DNA of 64,000 nucleotides from Acheta domesticus (lineage: Eukaryota; Arthropoda; Insecta; Orthoptera; Gryllidae). The translations under genes and the position numbers were made by a program. The number at the start of each line of letters is the position of its first letter. The first letter of the stretch is position 1. The notes below the pieces were generated by a model. It ran no database searches. It saw only the letters and a list, made by a program, of their open reading frames with translations, and was not told where the DNA came from. Below, one piece after another: positions 26,701 through 36,827 of this stretch. The stretch covers positions 148,062,580 through 148,126,579 of the forward strand of contig JAHLJT010000631.1 of the NCBI GenBank assembly GCA_031308135.1. The letters run 5' to 3'.

Positions 26701-27425
26701 CGGCTACATTCTCAGTGCAGTACCTTCACTGCTGAAATGTATGCAATTCTTGAAGCCCTAAAATACATCGAGTCAACGACCTTACGCCAAGTAGTTCTTT
26801 GTTCCGATTCTCTTAGCTCGTTACAAGCTGTCTCCCGTTCTTCCTCAGACTACCTGACGGAATCTATTCAAAACATCATTCATCGCCTTCTGTCTCGCCA
26901 CTACGATCTAATACTGAGTTGGGTCCCAGGCCATGTGGGAATCATAGGGAACGAGTTGGCTGACCAGGCGGCAAAATCGGCTACGGAGGAATACTCATAT
27001 TGACATTCCTTTCGTACCATCGTCCGATGTTAAAGCTTCTTTAAAACGACTTATCTTTAGAGCGTGGCAAACAGAGTGGCACAATACCACCTTTAAACTA
27101 AGCGTAATAAAGGATTCTGTTAGTCCCTGGCGCTCCTCATCCCGACCTTCTAGGCGCGAGGAAGTTATTTTAACCCGTCTGCGTATCGGACCACTGTCAC
27201 TTCTCCCACAGTTTCCTCATTCGAGGAGAATCTCCTCCTTCCTGTGACTCGTGCAGGGCGGCTCTCTCTGTGGAACACGTCCTCCTACATTGTTTGAGAT
27301 TTGATGGCAGCCGACGTAGACATGCTCTGGGCAAATCTCTACGAGAGGTGCTCGGAGATGACTATTCCGCGCTCTCAAAGCTTTTTTGTTTTTTGAGAGA
27401 ATGCGGAATATACAATTTTATATGA
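23756..27425 (+). pseudogene. I-clade LINE ORF2: endonuclease, RT, RNase H (broken)
   Basis: Starts at ATG 23756. The endonuclease begins with SWNANGFSSRRDDL, then LQETHL, CDVNAHSPLWGS and GSDHYPI near the end. A frame break near 25200 leads to the RT: YRPISLTSCACKVLERM, FDIEKAYDTTW and GIPQGSVLS. The active-site box reads FVADF where YVDDF is usual, so the first catalytic Asp is Ala. Another break near 25900 precedes the thumb. RNase H is split: YTDG near 26630 in one frame, then TAEMYAILEAL, CSDSLSSLQA and GNELADQAA to 27003. The C-terminal CX2C/H/C segment DSCRAALSVEHVLLHC lies near 27245-27292. Stop at 27423-27425. Not functional. Confidence 0.85.
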
Positions 27426-27668
27426 CATAGGGACATGTTTTACTGGCCCCAAATTCTGTTTTATTCTGTCTGCTTAAATATTTTATGTATAATTGAAGTG
27501 TTCTTGTTTAAGGTATACATATTCTTTTAAATAGTAAGTAGGCAAGTGCACCAATTACACTTTTATTAGAACTTTAATATATTTGTTTTTAGAAAACTTT
27601 GACATGGGCGCCAATGACCTTCGCAGTTGAAGCGCCCTTTAAACCTAATCAATCAATCAATCAATCAA
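27426..27668 (+). other. 3' UTR and AATC tail of the I-clade LINE
   Basis: Ends with the stretch AATGACCTTCGCAGTTG and GCGCCC near 27612-27638, then about five AATC repeats. The same end pattern closes the SINE copies in this window. Confidence 0.7.
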
Positions 27669-27899
27669 CCTTTCAATTGGTTTTTCGGTATCAAGGACCC
27701 ACGAAACAGGGATTCTGGCTACACCACGTGTTAGGGGATTATGTTTCTTAATTTAGCAACTGGATTTATTCACTTTTTCGTTATCACAGCCCGACAACGA
27801 AATTTTTTTCTGGCGAAAATTGGTCATTTTTTCGCGCAGCATTAAATAACTTTCCCTATACTACGTATATCACTCCGTGTATATATACGTATACGGGAA

Positions 27900-28335
27900 A
27901 ATAAAATTTGGAGCCGTTTTTGAGGAAATTTTGAAAATGTCCGGGGGGCTTCACGTTAAGTACCCCAAAATAAAAATATCGGTTTCAAATTGAAGGGGCC
28001 ACGAGATCAACGAGATCTATCGGAGAGTATCAATTTTGGAGAAAATCGGCCTGAGCTGTTTAGTCGCTAGAGTTACTCACAGACAGACAGACACAGATGG
28101 ACAGCGGTTTGCTTTGAATTGGTTTTTCGGTATCAAGGACCCACGAAACAGGGATTCTGGCTGCACCACGTGTTAGGAGATTTGTTTCTTAATTTAGCAA
28201 CTGGATTTATCCACTTTTTCGTTACCAGGGCCCTGTGATAAGAGTTTTTCTGCAGAAAATCCGCCGTTTTTGCGCGCAGCATTACATATCTTTCCGTATT
28301 CTATACGTACCTATACTACAGGGACGCACTGTGCT
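27900..28335 (-). mobile_element. HINE-like element, copy e, in tandem with copy d
   Basis: Repeats the landmarks of copy d in the same orientation: GGAGCCGTTTTTGAGG, the GGGGGGCTTC patch, GACAGACAGACACAG microsatellite near 28080 and TTTTTCGGTATCAAGGACC near 28120, with the decayed 5' end near 28285-28320. It stops about 60 bp before the bHLH exon. Confidence 0.6.
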
Positions 28336-28395
28336 GTTCGTATTGCACCACGGTGGTTAAGGGACAAAGCCAGAAGATTGGATTTGTGTGCGCAG

Positions 28396-28683
28396 GCGCA
28401 GCTGCTGAGACGGCGGCGGCGCATGAAGGCCAACGACCGCGAGCGCCAGCGCATGCACATGCTCAACAACGCTCTGGACCGCCTGCGAGGCGCGCTGCCC
28501 ACCTGCCCCGACGATGCACGCCTCACCAAGATCGAGACGCTGCGCTTCGCTTACAACTACATCTGGGCGCTCAGCCAGACGCTCAGCCTGGTTCAGCAGC
28601 AGCCGCAGCAGCCCCTCGCGCAGCACCTGGCGCTGGCGCCGGCCGCCGGCGCGGGCCTCACGCTCAGCGTCGGAGACGTCACG
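28396..28683 (+). CDS. tap: Neurogenin-family bHLH exon (tap/biparous-like)
   Basis: 96 codons between an acceptor CGCAG (28391-28395) and a proposed donor GTCGGT (28684). It encodes a complete basic helix-loop-helix domain: basic region [19 protein letters not shown], helix 1 [12 protein letters not shown], a short loop [11 protein letters not shown], helix 2 [18 protein letters not shown]. The [16 protein letters not shown] wording is diagnostic of neurogenins; their insect member, Tap, is a neuronal transcription factor binding E-box DNA as a dimer with a class I bHLH protein. After the domain come Gln-rich and Ala/Pro-rich stretches. An N-terminal exon is not identified; a retroelement-filled region lies directly upstream. 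The donor is non-consensus at +3, so the exon 3' border is inferred from frame compatibility with the exon at 44062. Confidence 0.9.
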
Positions 28684-28821
28684 GTCGGTCCCTCACTCGC
28701 CCACCCCATGCCATTTAGCACACCACTGGACTCCCGGGCGCTTTCATTAGATTCATTGATTAGAGTGGCAACTGCTAAGGTCATAAACCCCTTCATACTA
28801 GTGTATATTTTTATCGCGGCA

Positions 28822-29165
28822 GGCGGTGGTCATCTTCCCCCACTGTAACTCGAGATTCGGTGCCCTCCTACCCGTTGGCTTGCGAGGTTTTCCGCAACCA
28901 GGTATCTCCCAGCAGCGTACCACGGCCCCAGCTGAGGCAAGCACCGAGCTCCCGACAGTCTCCCGGGACGTGTGGTACTCTAATGCATGTAAGTATATGT
29001 GTGTGTGTAAATAAGGGTTGAGGACAAGACAAGGAAGATCGCACGCGGTCCATGGCCCATTTTTTAGGATTCTGCTCCAGTATTCATCTGTTGTTGATCG
29101 AAGAAACCACCGAACACTTCCGATCAGAGCAGCCAATTCGCTTCCAGGCAGTGGCAGAATTTGAC
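28822..29165 (-). mobile_element. tRNA-headed SINE family, copy S1 (body only)
   Basis: Shares with other copies the phrases GCTTGCGAGGTTTTCC, CAACCAGGTATCTCCC, GGTCCATGGCCC and TTGATCGAAGAAACCACC. Both the tRNA-like head and the AATC tail are missing. It lies in the presumed tap intron, head-to-head with S2. Confidence 0.65.
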
Positions 29166-29189
29166 CTAGCTATCTTTCATTAGAGATAG

Positions 29190-29826
29190 ACTGAGATGGC
29201 TCCGGAAATCGACGAATGTTACTGTAGTGCCTCTGATCGGGTGGTCCTAGGGTTCAAGTGCCGACGGTGGCAGTATTTTCGACCCTAGGTAAGTATACTA
29301 CGAGGTATACTACTAAGGGCGGCATACTATTAGTCCGTACACTACGAAGGTACGTATTCTACTAAGGTCGAATGTAGCTGGAATCTGGAGAAGAATTCTA
29401 GTGCCAGACTGCTCTGCTACTTTTCAGTGGTTTCTCCGATCAACACCAGGTGAATGCCGGAACAGTACCCTAAGAAACGGGCCACGTGCGATCTTTCCTT
29501 CCTATTCCTTGTCCTATCGTCACCCCTTTCTTACACACACACTCACACTTACACGCACTACACTAGCACACATGTCGGAAGACTAATCGAGTTTATAGCA
29601 TGAGATTTTATAGCATGTTCCGGCTGGGGCGGTTCCCGGTGGTGTGAGATACCTGAATATGGAAACGCCCGCAAGCCGACGTGTACGCTGGCATCGATCA
29701 CACCGTCTAGCGGAGAAAGAACACCACCACCACATCCCATGATGAAAAGCTTGCACAACACTGACGGAACTAATGACCGTACCAGATGCTGCCCTCGAAA
29801 ACACAAAAATAATCAATTAATCAATA
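29190..29826 (+). mobile_element. tRNA-headed SINE family, copy S2 (full length, ~640 bp)
   Basis: The head has an A-box-like TGGCTCCGG (29197) and a B-box-like GGTTCAAGTG (29251-29260). The body repeats, in reverse, every segment of S1, S3, S5 and S6. The 3' end has CTAATGACCG and GCTGCCC followed by AATCAATTAATCAAT (about 29811-29825). The tail matches the end type of the I-clade LINE at 27600-27668. Unusually long for a SINE. Confidence 0.7.
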
Positions 29827-30095
29827 TTTTGATATCGAAAGAATTACGTGGCAAGTGCCTCCCATTGTCATCTTATTTTATTGCTTGGTTTCAAATTCTC
29901 ACTAATAAATAGTTCTAATATATACATAAGATGAAAATGTAAAAGCATGCAGTACACTTCCAAAATCCCAGAGACCGCAATGACTTTCGCACTGACTCAA
30001 TGATAATCTGATTTCAGAAATCTGTAGATATCCATCTCCTTAGATTATCATAGCAATTATGTTTCTATTATTTGCTTGATTATTTACATTATTTG
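29827..30095. other. No gene recognised
   Basis: AT-rich intronic spacer. Confidence 0.5.

Positions 30096-30134
<39 letters not shown>
30096..30134. repeat. (TA)n microsatellite at Helitron 3' border
   Basis: About 18 TA units ending in TATT directly before the CTAG end of Helitron copy 2. Confidence 0.9.
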
Positions 30135-30135
<1 letters not shown>

Positions 30136-30360
30136 TAGCTGACCCGGCAAACGTTGTTTTGCCATATAAATTATTTCTAGGGTCATTTTAGTAGAAAAAA
30201 ATGACTAATTGTCAGTGTTTGTGGGTGTGGTAAATATGAGCTGAAGAGGCATGGAGCGCTGTGAACGATGATGGAATATAAAAATAACACAATACCAAAC
30301 ATTTATATTTTTAATTTATTGTAATTTATTTTTTGAAATGATATACATTGCTAATTACAA

Positions 30361-30705
30361 TCATTTTAATAAAAAACATATCAATCCCCCAACGCAATAG
30401 AGTGTACAATATTTTTTTGTTATCCCATCTTTAGCTAACACAAATAAACTGGATAGTTTGCCCACTCGAGAACATGCCACGTATAATTCACCGTGTGAAA
30501 GACATGGTGCGCTCAAAAATAAGCCACAAACAGACATCGTTTGGTCTTGAGACTTATTGATAGTCATCGCTAATGCCAATCTTAACGGAAATTGAAGACG
30601 TTTAAATTGAATTGACACATCTGTGGGTATAATAGGTATTCGCGGCAGTAATATATTATCACTATGAAGTTTGGCATTTAAAATTATGGCTTCGACGTTT
30701 TTCAT
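30361..30705 (-). pseudogene. PIF1-type Helitron helicase, C-terminal remnant
   Basis: 114-codon open frame containing PRIPIIPTD, FKRLQFPLRLALAMTINKSQ, GELYVACSRVGK and a short tail. This is the last part of the RepHel helicase, better preserved than in copy 1; the motif reads KSQDQT where KSQGQT is usual. Rep domain and upstream helicase motifs are absent, so it cannot act alone. Confidence 0.85.
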
Positions 30706-31559
30706 TACAGACCTGCAAATTAATCATAAATTATTTTAAATTTACACCGAAATAGAAAAATGATAATTGTAAAATTACGATTAACGCCCAAACAATAAAA
30801 ATAATGGCCGAAAACTGTAGTGAATGAGAAACGGCTTATTGTGTGAGAGATCTCATCCCTACACCGTGCTGCTTATTGGGTCAGAAGCAATGTTGCCAGA
30901 TGTGAAACTTCCGATTGCGAAGTTTTAAGTTCGAAAATGCGGATTTCTGCTAATGAATGCAGATTTACTAATATAATTTAAAAATAGGGGAAACATCAAT
31001 AATTCATATATCGATATCTGGCAACATTGGTCCGAAGAGACGCCGGTTGATCAAGTGATAATTACATCATTATATCATGTAAATCAGTCAGGGTTTTCTT
31101 TACCTATTGTTGCACTAAATGGCTGTAAAAACGAAAATCTATATATTAAAAGACGGCAGGAGCAAATAATTAACGATAATAAATAAATCTTCCCTAAAGA
31201 ACAATCATTTAAAAATTGATATAAAATGCCTGTACACATTTTTAACTGTTCAACAATGAATCTGTTCCCCATTTTGTACATTCGAGAATTAAAATCAACT
31301 TCCGAAGGCTAACAAAACATTAATTAATTAAGGCTAATTAAACATTTCGCAGCAACAAACATCACAAATTATTAAAACAAAGTTCCTAGTCCCAGATTCA
31401 TATCTACCTGTAGTCAAATAGTAATTGCTGCGATTTTTTCCTGCTAATTATAGTATTAATGATATATTAGTCCCTAATATGCTTAAGACTTCTCAAACCT
31501 AACGCAACAGTGTATCGCAGAGACAAACATTTTTCTAGCTGAGCCCGGCAGACGTTGTT

Positions 31560-31715
31560 CTGCCCCTATATCTCTCTTTCTCCTTCCCTCTCTCTCTCTT
31601 TCCCCGTCTCTCTTTCTCTCTTTCCCCGTCTTTCTTTCTCTTTCCCGTCTCTCTCTCTCTTTCCCCGTCTCTCTTTCTCCGTCTCTCTCTCTCTCTCTTT
31701 CACCGTCTCTCTCCG
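31560..31715. repeat. CT-rich simple repeat in Helitron copy 2
   Basis: TCTCTCTTTCCCCGTC units; complement of 5761-5858. Confidence 0.85.
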
Positions 31716-32027
31716 TGTTATTCACATTTAATAGCAGATTCTGCACATCGCTGAGCATGTGCATAATATGGAGAAACACCGTGTATTTCACACGGCGGTA
31801 TTTCACCGGGATGAAATACCGTCGTGTGTAGCGGGTTGCCTAAAACATTTCGTCCGAAAAATTAAAAAAAATTGGAGTGGACCACCTTTATCACTAAGTC
31901 GTATAAAAAATAGATAACAACCTATTCTCAGACCTACTGAATATACATATAAAATTTCATCAAAATCGGTCCAGCCGTTTCGGAGGAGTATGGTAACTAA
32001 AACTGTGACACGAGAATTTTATATATA

Positions 32028-32091
<64 letters not shown>

Positions 32092-32092
32092 T
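32028..32092. repeat. (GT)n(TA)n(CA)n microsatellite
   Basis: TA run flanked by TGTGTG on the left and ACACACAC on the right, at the Helitron 5' border. Confidence 0.9.
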
Positions 32093-32439
32093 TGTGGTAG
32101 GTGGTCGCGACTCGCCTATGCTTGCCTCGACGTACCTCCGGGTGTGGTTCGATTCCCCCCCCCTTTCTTACCCTTTATCGGCGTTTGCCAAGTTTGAGGG
32201 CTGCCCGGCCGCTCTCGTTGGCGTACACATACATGCACACTTATTAGCGTTTGCTCAATTCATTACATTTGCCATGCTTTTGGATGGGAAATTCATTTCC
32301 GGGAAAATGATATTCATTACTCCTTTTTCTACTTAACATGATTTACTAACTAAATGGGTTGAAATTTGGATACATTACTTTTGGCGTGATTCTTTCGTCA
32401 CTTCGCATCTCAATATATTTTTTCCCCGCAAATGAAACT
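32093..32439. other. No gene recognised
   Basis: Moderate GC patch 32095-32230 followed by AT-rich DNA. Confidence 0.4.
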
Positions 32440-33063
32440 AGAGCAAACGCAATTTGAGAAAATGGCGTTTAAGCATTTGTGCAAATTCGGAATTTTCAGT
32501 TCGTTTTCACAGAAAACATCTGTTGTCGAGGAATTTTTAAGACATAATGTAAAGCACATATACTCCTAAATGTAATAATGTGAACAAATCGCCGTTAATG
32601 AAAATATTTACGAAATGAAAGGCTAGTCAAAGAATTACAATTTTGTAATATTTGAAAAACAAAAGAATAGAGCAATGTGGCGTTTATGTCATCTCATAGA
32701 GTACGTTAGGCACTATCCTTTCCAAGAGAAAAAAATTGCAGCAGTTTTTGAGAAAATCTTGTTTTTGTATTTTTTTAAAAATTGCATATATTGCATGCAA
32801 TCTTGCGCGAAAATTAAAAGTTTCAAAAAAATGTACATGACCTTATTGAAAGAACTAAGTATGGAGAACAAATATCATTTTTTCTTTTCATAAAATTTCT
32901 ATCTTCAAATTTGCAGTTGTAGGAAGACGCCGAAAAAACAATCGGACTTTTGCAATTTCCCAAAAATTAGAGTCAATAATGAAAATGAGATCTATGCCAC
33001 CTTTATAAGTATATTTTAGTTTATTCTTACAATTAATTTAAGGATAAAATTTGGAGTCAGTTT
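32440..33063 (-). mobile_element. HINE-like element, copy f, fragment
   Basis: Interior units only: GAGAAAATGGCGTTTAAGC, TTTTGTAATATTTGAAAAAC, and the GTACATGACCTT block. Ends at the SINE S3 junction. Confidence 0.6.
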
Positions 33064-33342
33064 TGATTGATTGGTAGTGACTTCGGGACGTCAACTACTG
33101 AGGTCTTTAGTACCGCAAGTGTAGGGCATGTTTATTTAATCGGGGGGTGGAGGTGATGTTCCCCGCTGGATGGCGAGATCCGGCTCTGTTCTTCCGTCTA
33201 CTAGCGGGGTTTTCCCCAACCAGGTATCTGCCACCAGCGGGGCACCACCCCAGCCGGAACAAGCTCTAAATCACCGACCGATCTAGCTGTCGGCTTGCGG
33301 GGTTCTTTCCCAACCAGGTATATCCCACCAGCAACTCGGAAT
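33064..33342 (-). mobile_element. tRNA-headed SINE family, copy S3 (3' half)
   Basis: On the minus strand ends ...GACCTCAGTAGTTGACG...CCAATCAATCAA at 33064-33074, the AATC tail. The body phrases CCAACCAGGTATCTGCC and GGATGGCGAGATCCGG match S1 and S5. A second degenerate copy of the CAACCAGGTAT segment follows at about 33315. Confidence 0.7.
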
Positions 33343-33610
33343 ATTCCTGTAAAAAAGAGTTTCAATTTTCGCATTTACAGTAACGCTTACACGCCATTTT
33401 CTTACGAGCGGCTCCAAGTTTATTAATGAAAATTGCCATATAGGAGGATATTTTACTCTTCATTACTATTCTAAAAGTAATATTACGAAACTACTACTAG
33501 GAAACCGAATAATGAGAAAACTTTAAGAAATGTATTGTGGGTGGCGATATATAACAGCTGGGAAGAAGATGGGGCAAGATGGTAAAGCTGGCACAGAACA
33601 AGGAAATTAG
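33343..33610 (+). mobile_element. HINE-like element, fragment
   Basis: Plus-oriented interior block CGCCATTTTCTTACGAGCGG to GGCGATATATAACAGCTGG, equivalent to positions 4680-4870 of copy b. Confidence 0.5.
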
Positions 33611-33771
33611 AATACTTTACTACGAGTAAGCCGGTGACCACGGCGTTTGCACCACTTTTTCAAATTTGTCCGAAAGTACGAAAACATTTTTAAAATTATC
33701 TTCAGTTACTTTACTTGGAAAATGGGATTAACCAGGTGAATTCTATCAAGGAGACAAGCCGTTTTGAGATC

Positions 33772-34417
33772 AACCAGTGGTGCTTCAGAATGGCACAGAC
33801 TTTCCCGTATTAGTTTTCTACTTCCTTGGGTTTGGGCTAGCTATTGGGAATTGCTACACTGTCGTACCAGCTACCGAGACTGGCCTGCGAGCAGGCAACC
33901 GAGACTGGCCTGCCCAGAGACTCCCTGCCGGTGGTCGCGCAGGGAGCGCGTGGGCGCACGGGCGGATGGCGCGACGGCGCGGCGTGGAAGGGGGAGGGGT
34001 GTGAGGTGTTTTTCCAAATTTGACTTTACGATGCTCCTATTCATCCGATTTGCATGATTGACACGGCGTTGGATTCTGAATGTATATCGTCACCCAAAGT
34101 ACATTTTTTGATATTTTCTTAAGTTTTCGAATTCCTGATGGTAGAACGGAAATATCAATTTAGAATATTAAAGAAAAGTAAAACCTCGATCTGAATGGGA
34201 ATTTTCTTTGAAAAATTAGAAGCCGTTTTTAAGAAAATGGCGTTTAAGTGCTACTAAAAATGCGAAATTTGAAGCTCTTTTTCACAGAAAATGTTTGTGT
34301 TTCCGAAAAACTTCCATTGCAGTCAATTGAAACACATTAACTCACAAGTACAATAGTGTTTACAAATTGCTGGTAATGTGCATATTAGAGGTTTGAGAGA
34401 TCTTTCACAAAAATTAC
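33772..34417 (-). mobile_element. HINE-like element, copy g, with GC-rich insert
   Basis: The 3' terminus on the minus strand reads GAAGCACCACTGG then T; CTGG also fits the CTRR rule. Interior family sequence resumes at about 34085-34417. A GC-rich segment at about 33860-34078 interrupts it and contains the first member of the 128 bp direct repeat. Confidence 0.55.
33951..34078. repeat. 128 bp direct repeat, unit 1
   Basis: Nearly identical to 34805-34932: TGGGCGC, GGCGGATGGCG, GGGGGAGGGGTGTGAGG, CCAAATTTGACTTTAC, then ATTGACACGGCGTTGG. Spacing 854 bp. Confidence 0.85.
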
Positions 34418-34804
34418 ATTGCGTAATATCTGCTCATTCTTTCGATAGTGGAATGATAATGGAAGATCTTAGAAATAAAAGATATCGAAAATAATATGTG
34501 AGGAGATGGAACTAATTGTGTGAATATCACTAATATTCCATTTTCTTTTTGAAATCGATTCCAAACGGTAATCGATATTTTGAGAAATACTTCAAATAAT
34601 TTTTTGATCATATTTGAAGGAAGACGGGAGTATGTGAACAAGATAGTGTTATACTACTATTCAAAATTATCTATCTATACTACTATCAAAATGAAACAAG
34701 AACTAATTGCTATTAAATACGATATGAGACAGTTTACCTCCGTTACAGTATCACTAGTTTCATTTATGAGGAAAAATATATTGAGATGGAAAATGACGAT
34801 AGCA

Positions 34805-34932
34805 TGGGCGCGCGGGCGGATGGCGTGACGGCGCGGCGTGGAAGGGGGAGGGGTGTGAGGTGGTTTTCCAAATTTGACTTTACCAAACTCCTATTCATCC
34901 GATTTGCATGATTGACACGGCGTTGGATTCTG
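34805..34932. repeat. 128 bp direct repeat, unit 2
   Basis: Second copy of the unit at 33951-34078, same orientation. Confidence 0.85.
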
Positions 34933-36325
34933 GAAGCTTGTCGCCATCGTGCCATCAGCCCACATTTTTTAAATTGTTCCCGGAAGTACGAGTTCAAAAT
35001 CGAGTTTCTGCAAGTTTTTTTGGAAAAAGAACTTCGTAGCATAAATTCTATCACAAAAAGGAGTCAAATGCCGTTTACAGATCGAAAATCGGACCATTTG
35101 TTCAGACGTTATCGGTAAAGTAAATTCCTTCTGATAGTGCTGCGATCTATTGAATTTTCCTACAAGTTTTTTTCGGTATTTAGCCTTAAAGTCTTTTGGC
35201 ACATACCCTTTCAGGCGCGCAGTCTCACTCTGGTAGCAGGTACTCAGAGCCATGACCCATCTCCACAGCTGGATCTGGTCAGTAGCGATGATAATCGCCT
35301 CTTTGGCGAACCCCACGTGTCGTCTCCCGGTGCTCCCTCCGATTTGGCTGGCTCGGGTGATTACCGGATCAGCTCCGTTGCCTCTCGTCCCAGATGCACA
35401 TGATCATTCTTGCGGTCACGGTTTTTATATTTTCCACCGTACAAAAGGCTTAAGGACAGCCATTTTTATTACTCGCCCCTTCGCAAAAACAAAGTTGTCG
35501 CCCTCGCGAACCCGCACATCTCTCGCGGTATTTTTACCGTACTTTGTCTTGATCACCCTTATGGTGATGGGCAATGGCCTCTCGCACCTACTCGCGACAC
35601 TGTTCTGTCCATTCAGTACTTACTCCTCGATGCAACTAAAAAAAAAGAATGTATATTCGTTCTCACTGTTAAAGTTTGTCTCTCCTCTAACACTTTCGAA
35701 ATTCGTCTATTCTCTCTCGCCTTCAAAATATTTCTCTGCTCTCCTCTACAAAACTTTTTCTGTCTACCGCTATTTTCCCCTTCCTACTCGGCCCGCTTTG
35801 ATATCGCTCTTTTTCTGATTTTACCAATCGTAGGTCTGTTTACACTTTTTGCATCTAACGGTGTCATTGATTGGGTCGCAGGAAATTCCTCTGCTAACGA
35901 CGCACTTCGCCCTGGGTCGCCCCCTCGTGCACACATGCGCGTACCAAATCGCACAGTCTCCTTTTCTTTCATGATTTATTTACGAGGTTTCTACACCCGC
36001 GCGCGCGCGCTCGCCTCGTCACGGATGTCCTCGGATTATCCCTTTTTACAACGCTTGTCTCATTTTCAAGGTTGTTATCGACCAATTTGGGAAAGGGGCG
36101 GCTCCTAAGTGCGGTAGCTGTCAATTCTTTGCACGTGTCGCTCTGGGGCCATACATCCAAGCGCCCCTGGTGACGCCCCGCGTGCACCCTTCTTTTGTCC
36201 CGTCTTCAACAAAAGGCGCTCAGACTCCCGCTTTCTACGCACTCGTGTGACCTACTCGCTCGTTCCTTTTTATTGTTTATATATTTTTATATTACATAAT
36301 GGATATATCACAGCTGCATATATAG
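34933..36325. other. CT-rich unassigned stretch
   Basis: The + strand is pyrimidine-rich from about 35400 to 36240. A 232-codon frame at 35410-36108 has no recognisable domain and biased Phe/Leu/Ser content expected from CT-rich DNA. GCGC-alternating tract near 36000. I do not assign a gene. Confidence 0.4.
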
Positions 36326-36356
36326 GGTGTCTGGGAAGGGAACTCGAAAATAAGCT

Positions 36357-36827
36357 CTTAAGACAATTCTAAGCATATTTCGTCTAATAAACTACTTGGA
36401 TATTCCGAATGGTTGGGCCGCAATGAGCACTCAAAAATTGGTTTGAAAATATTATTTCTAGGCAAAAATTTGAATTATTGGAGCATAGAAACACTCCAGA
36501 AACATGTAAATTGTTCATTATTTACAAAAGAAATTAATAGATTTGCTCAGACAGAAAAATTAAGCGAGAAATAAAAAAAGCCGACGAATTGTGTAGATTG
36601 GGTGCTTTTTTATTTCTCGCTTAATTTTTCTTTCTGAGCAAATATATTAATTCCTTTTGTATGTAATAAACTACTTATAAGTATCTGAAGTGTTTCTACG
36701 CTTCTCTAATGCAAATTTTTGCCTAGAAATCAATTTTTCAAACCAACTTTTGAGTGCTTATTGCGGCTCAACCATTCGGAATATCCACGTAGTTTATTAG
36801 ACAAAATATGCTTAGAATTGTCTTATG
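36357..36827. repeat. Foldback element, arms of about 230 bp
   Basis: CTTAAGACAATTCTAAGC at the left is mirrored by GCTTAGAATTGTCTTA at the right (36809-36825), and pairing continues through the ATTCCGAATGGTTG block to the AAGCGAGAAATAAAA block near the centre (about 36596). The arms can form a long imperfect hairpin. No coding frame. Confidence 0.8.

Larger units (their letters stand above)
21955..27668 (+). mobile_element. I-clade LINE, near full length (5.7 kb)
   Basis: Flanked by a 12 bp duplication CCTTTCAATTGG (21943-21954 and 27669-27680). Order: about 680 bp 5' UTR, ORF1 with three zinc knuckles, ORF2 with apurinic endonuclease, RT, RNase H and C-terminal zinc motif, then a 3' UTR ending in AATC repeats at 27649-27668. 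RNase H downstream of RT together with a zinc-knuckle ORF1 defines the I group. ORF1 is intact; ORF2 has several frameshifts and an altered RT active site. Confidence 0.9.
17330..27900 (-). mobile_element. HINE-like element, copy d, split by three insertions
   Basis: The element is recovered as three pieces: about 17330-17835, 19402-19765 and 27669-27900. They join in order: the interior repeat units, the GACAGACAGACGG microsatellite near 19735, then CCTTTCAATTGG and TTTTTCGGTATCAAGG, then the 5' end with CGTATACGGGAAA near 27887-27899. Inserted are a second copy of the same family (17836-19401), a Jockey-like LINE (19766-21942) and an I-clade LINE (21955-27668). The left end is decayed. Confidence 0.65.
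30135..32027 (-). mobile_element. Helitron copy 2
   Basis: Read on the minus strand, the 5' end near 32027 has the AAAATTCTCGTGTCAC and ATACTCCTCCGAAACGG wording typical of arthropod Helitrons. The 3' end has the GGCAAAACAACGTTTGCC hairpin (30147-30164 on +) then GGGTCAGCTAG at 30135. It carries a helicase C-terminal remnant (30361-30705), the CT/GA simple repeat and an internal extra 3' end near 31537. The 1.9 kb element lacks the two insertions of copy 1 and so serves as the uninterrupted reference. Both ends abut TA-rich simple repeats. Confidence 0.8.

Noticed and set aside
35410..36108. 232-codon frame
   Set aside because: Lies in CT-rich DNA where stops are rare; biased residues and no motif.
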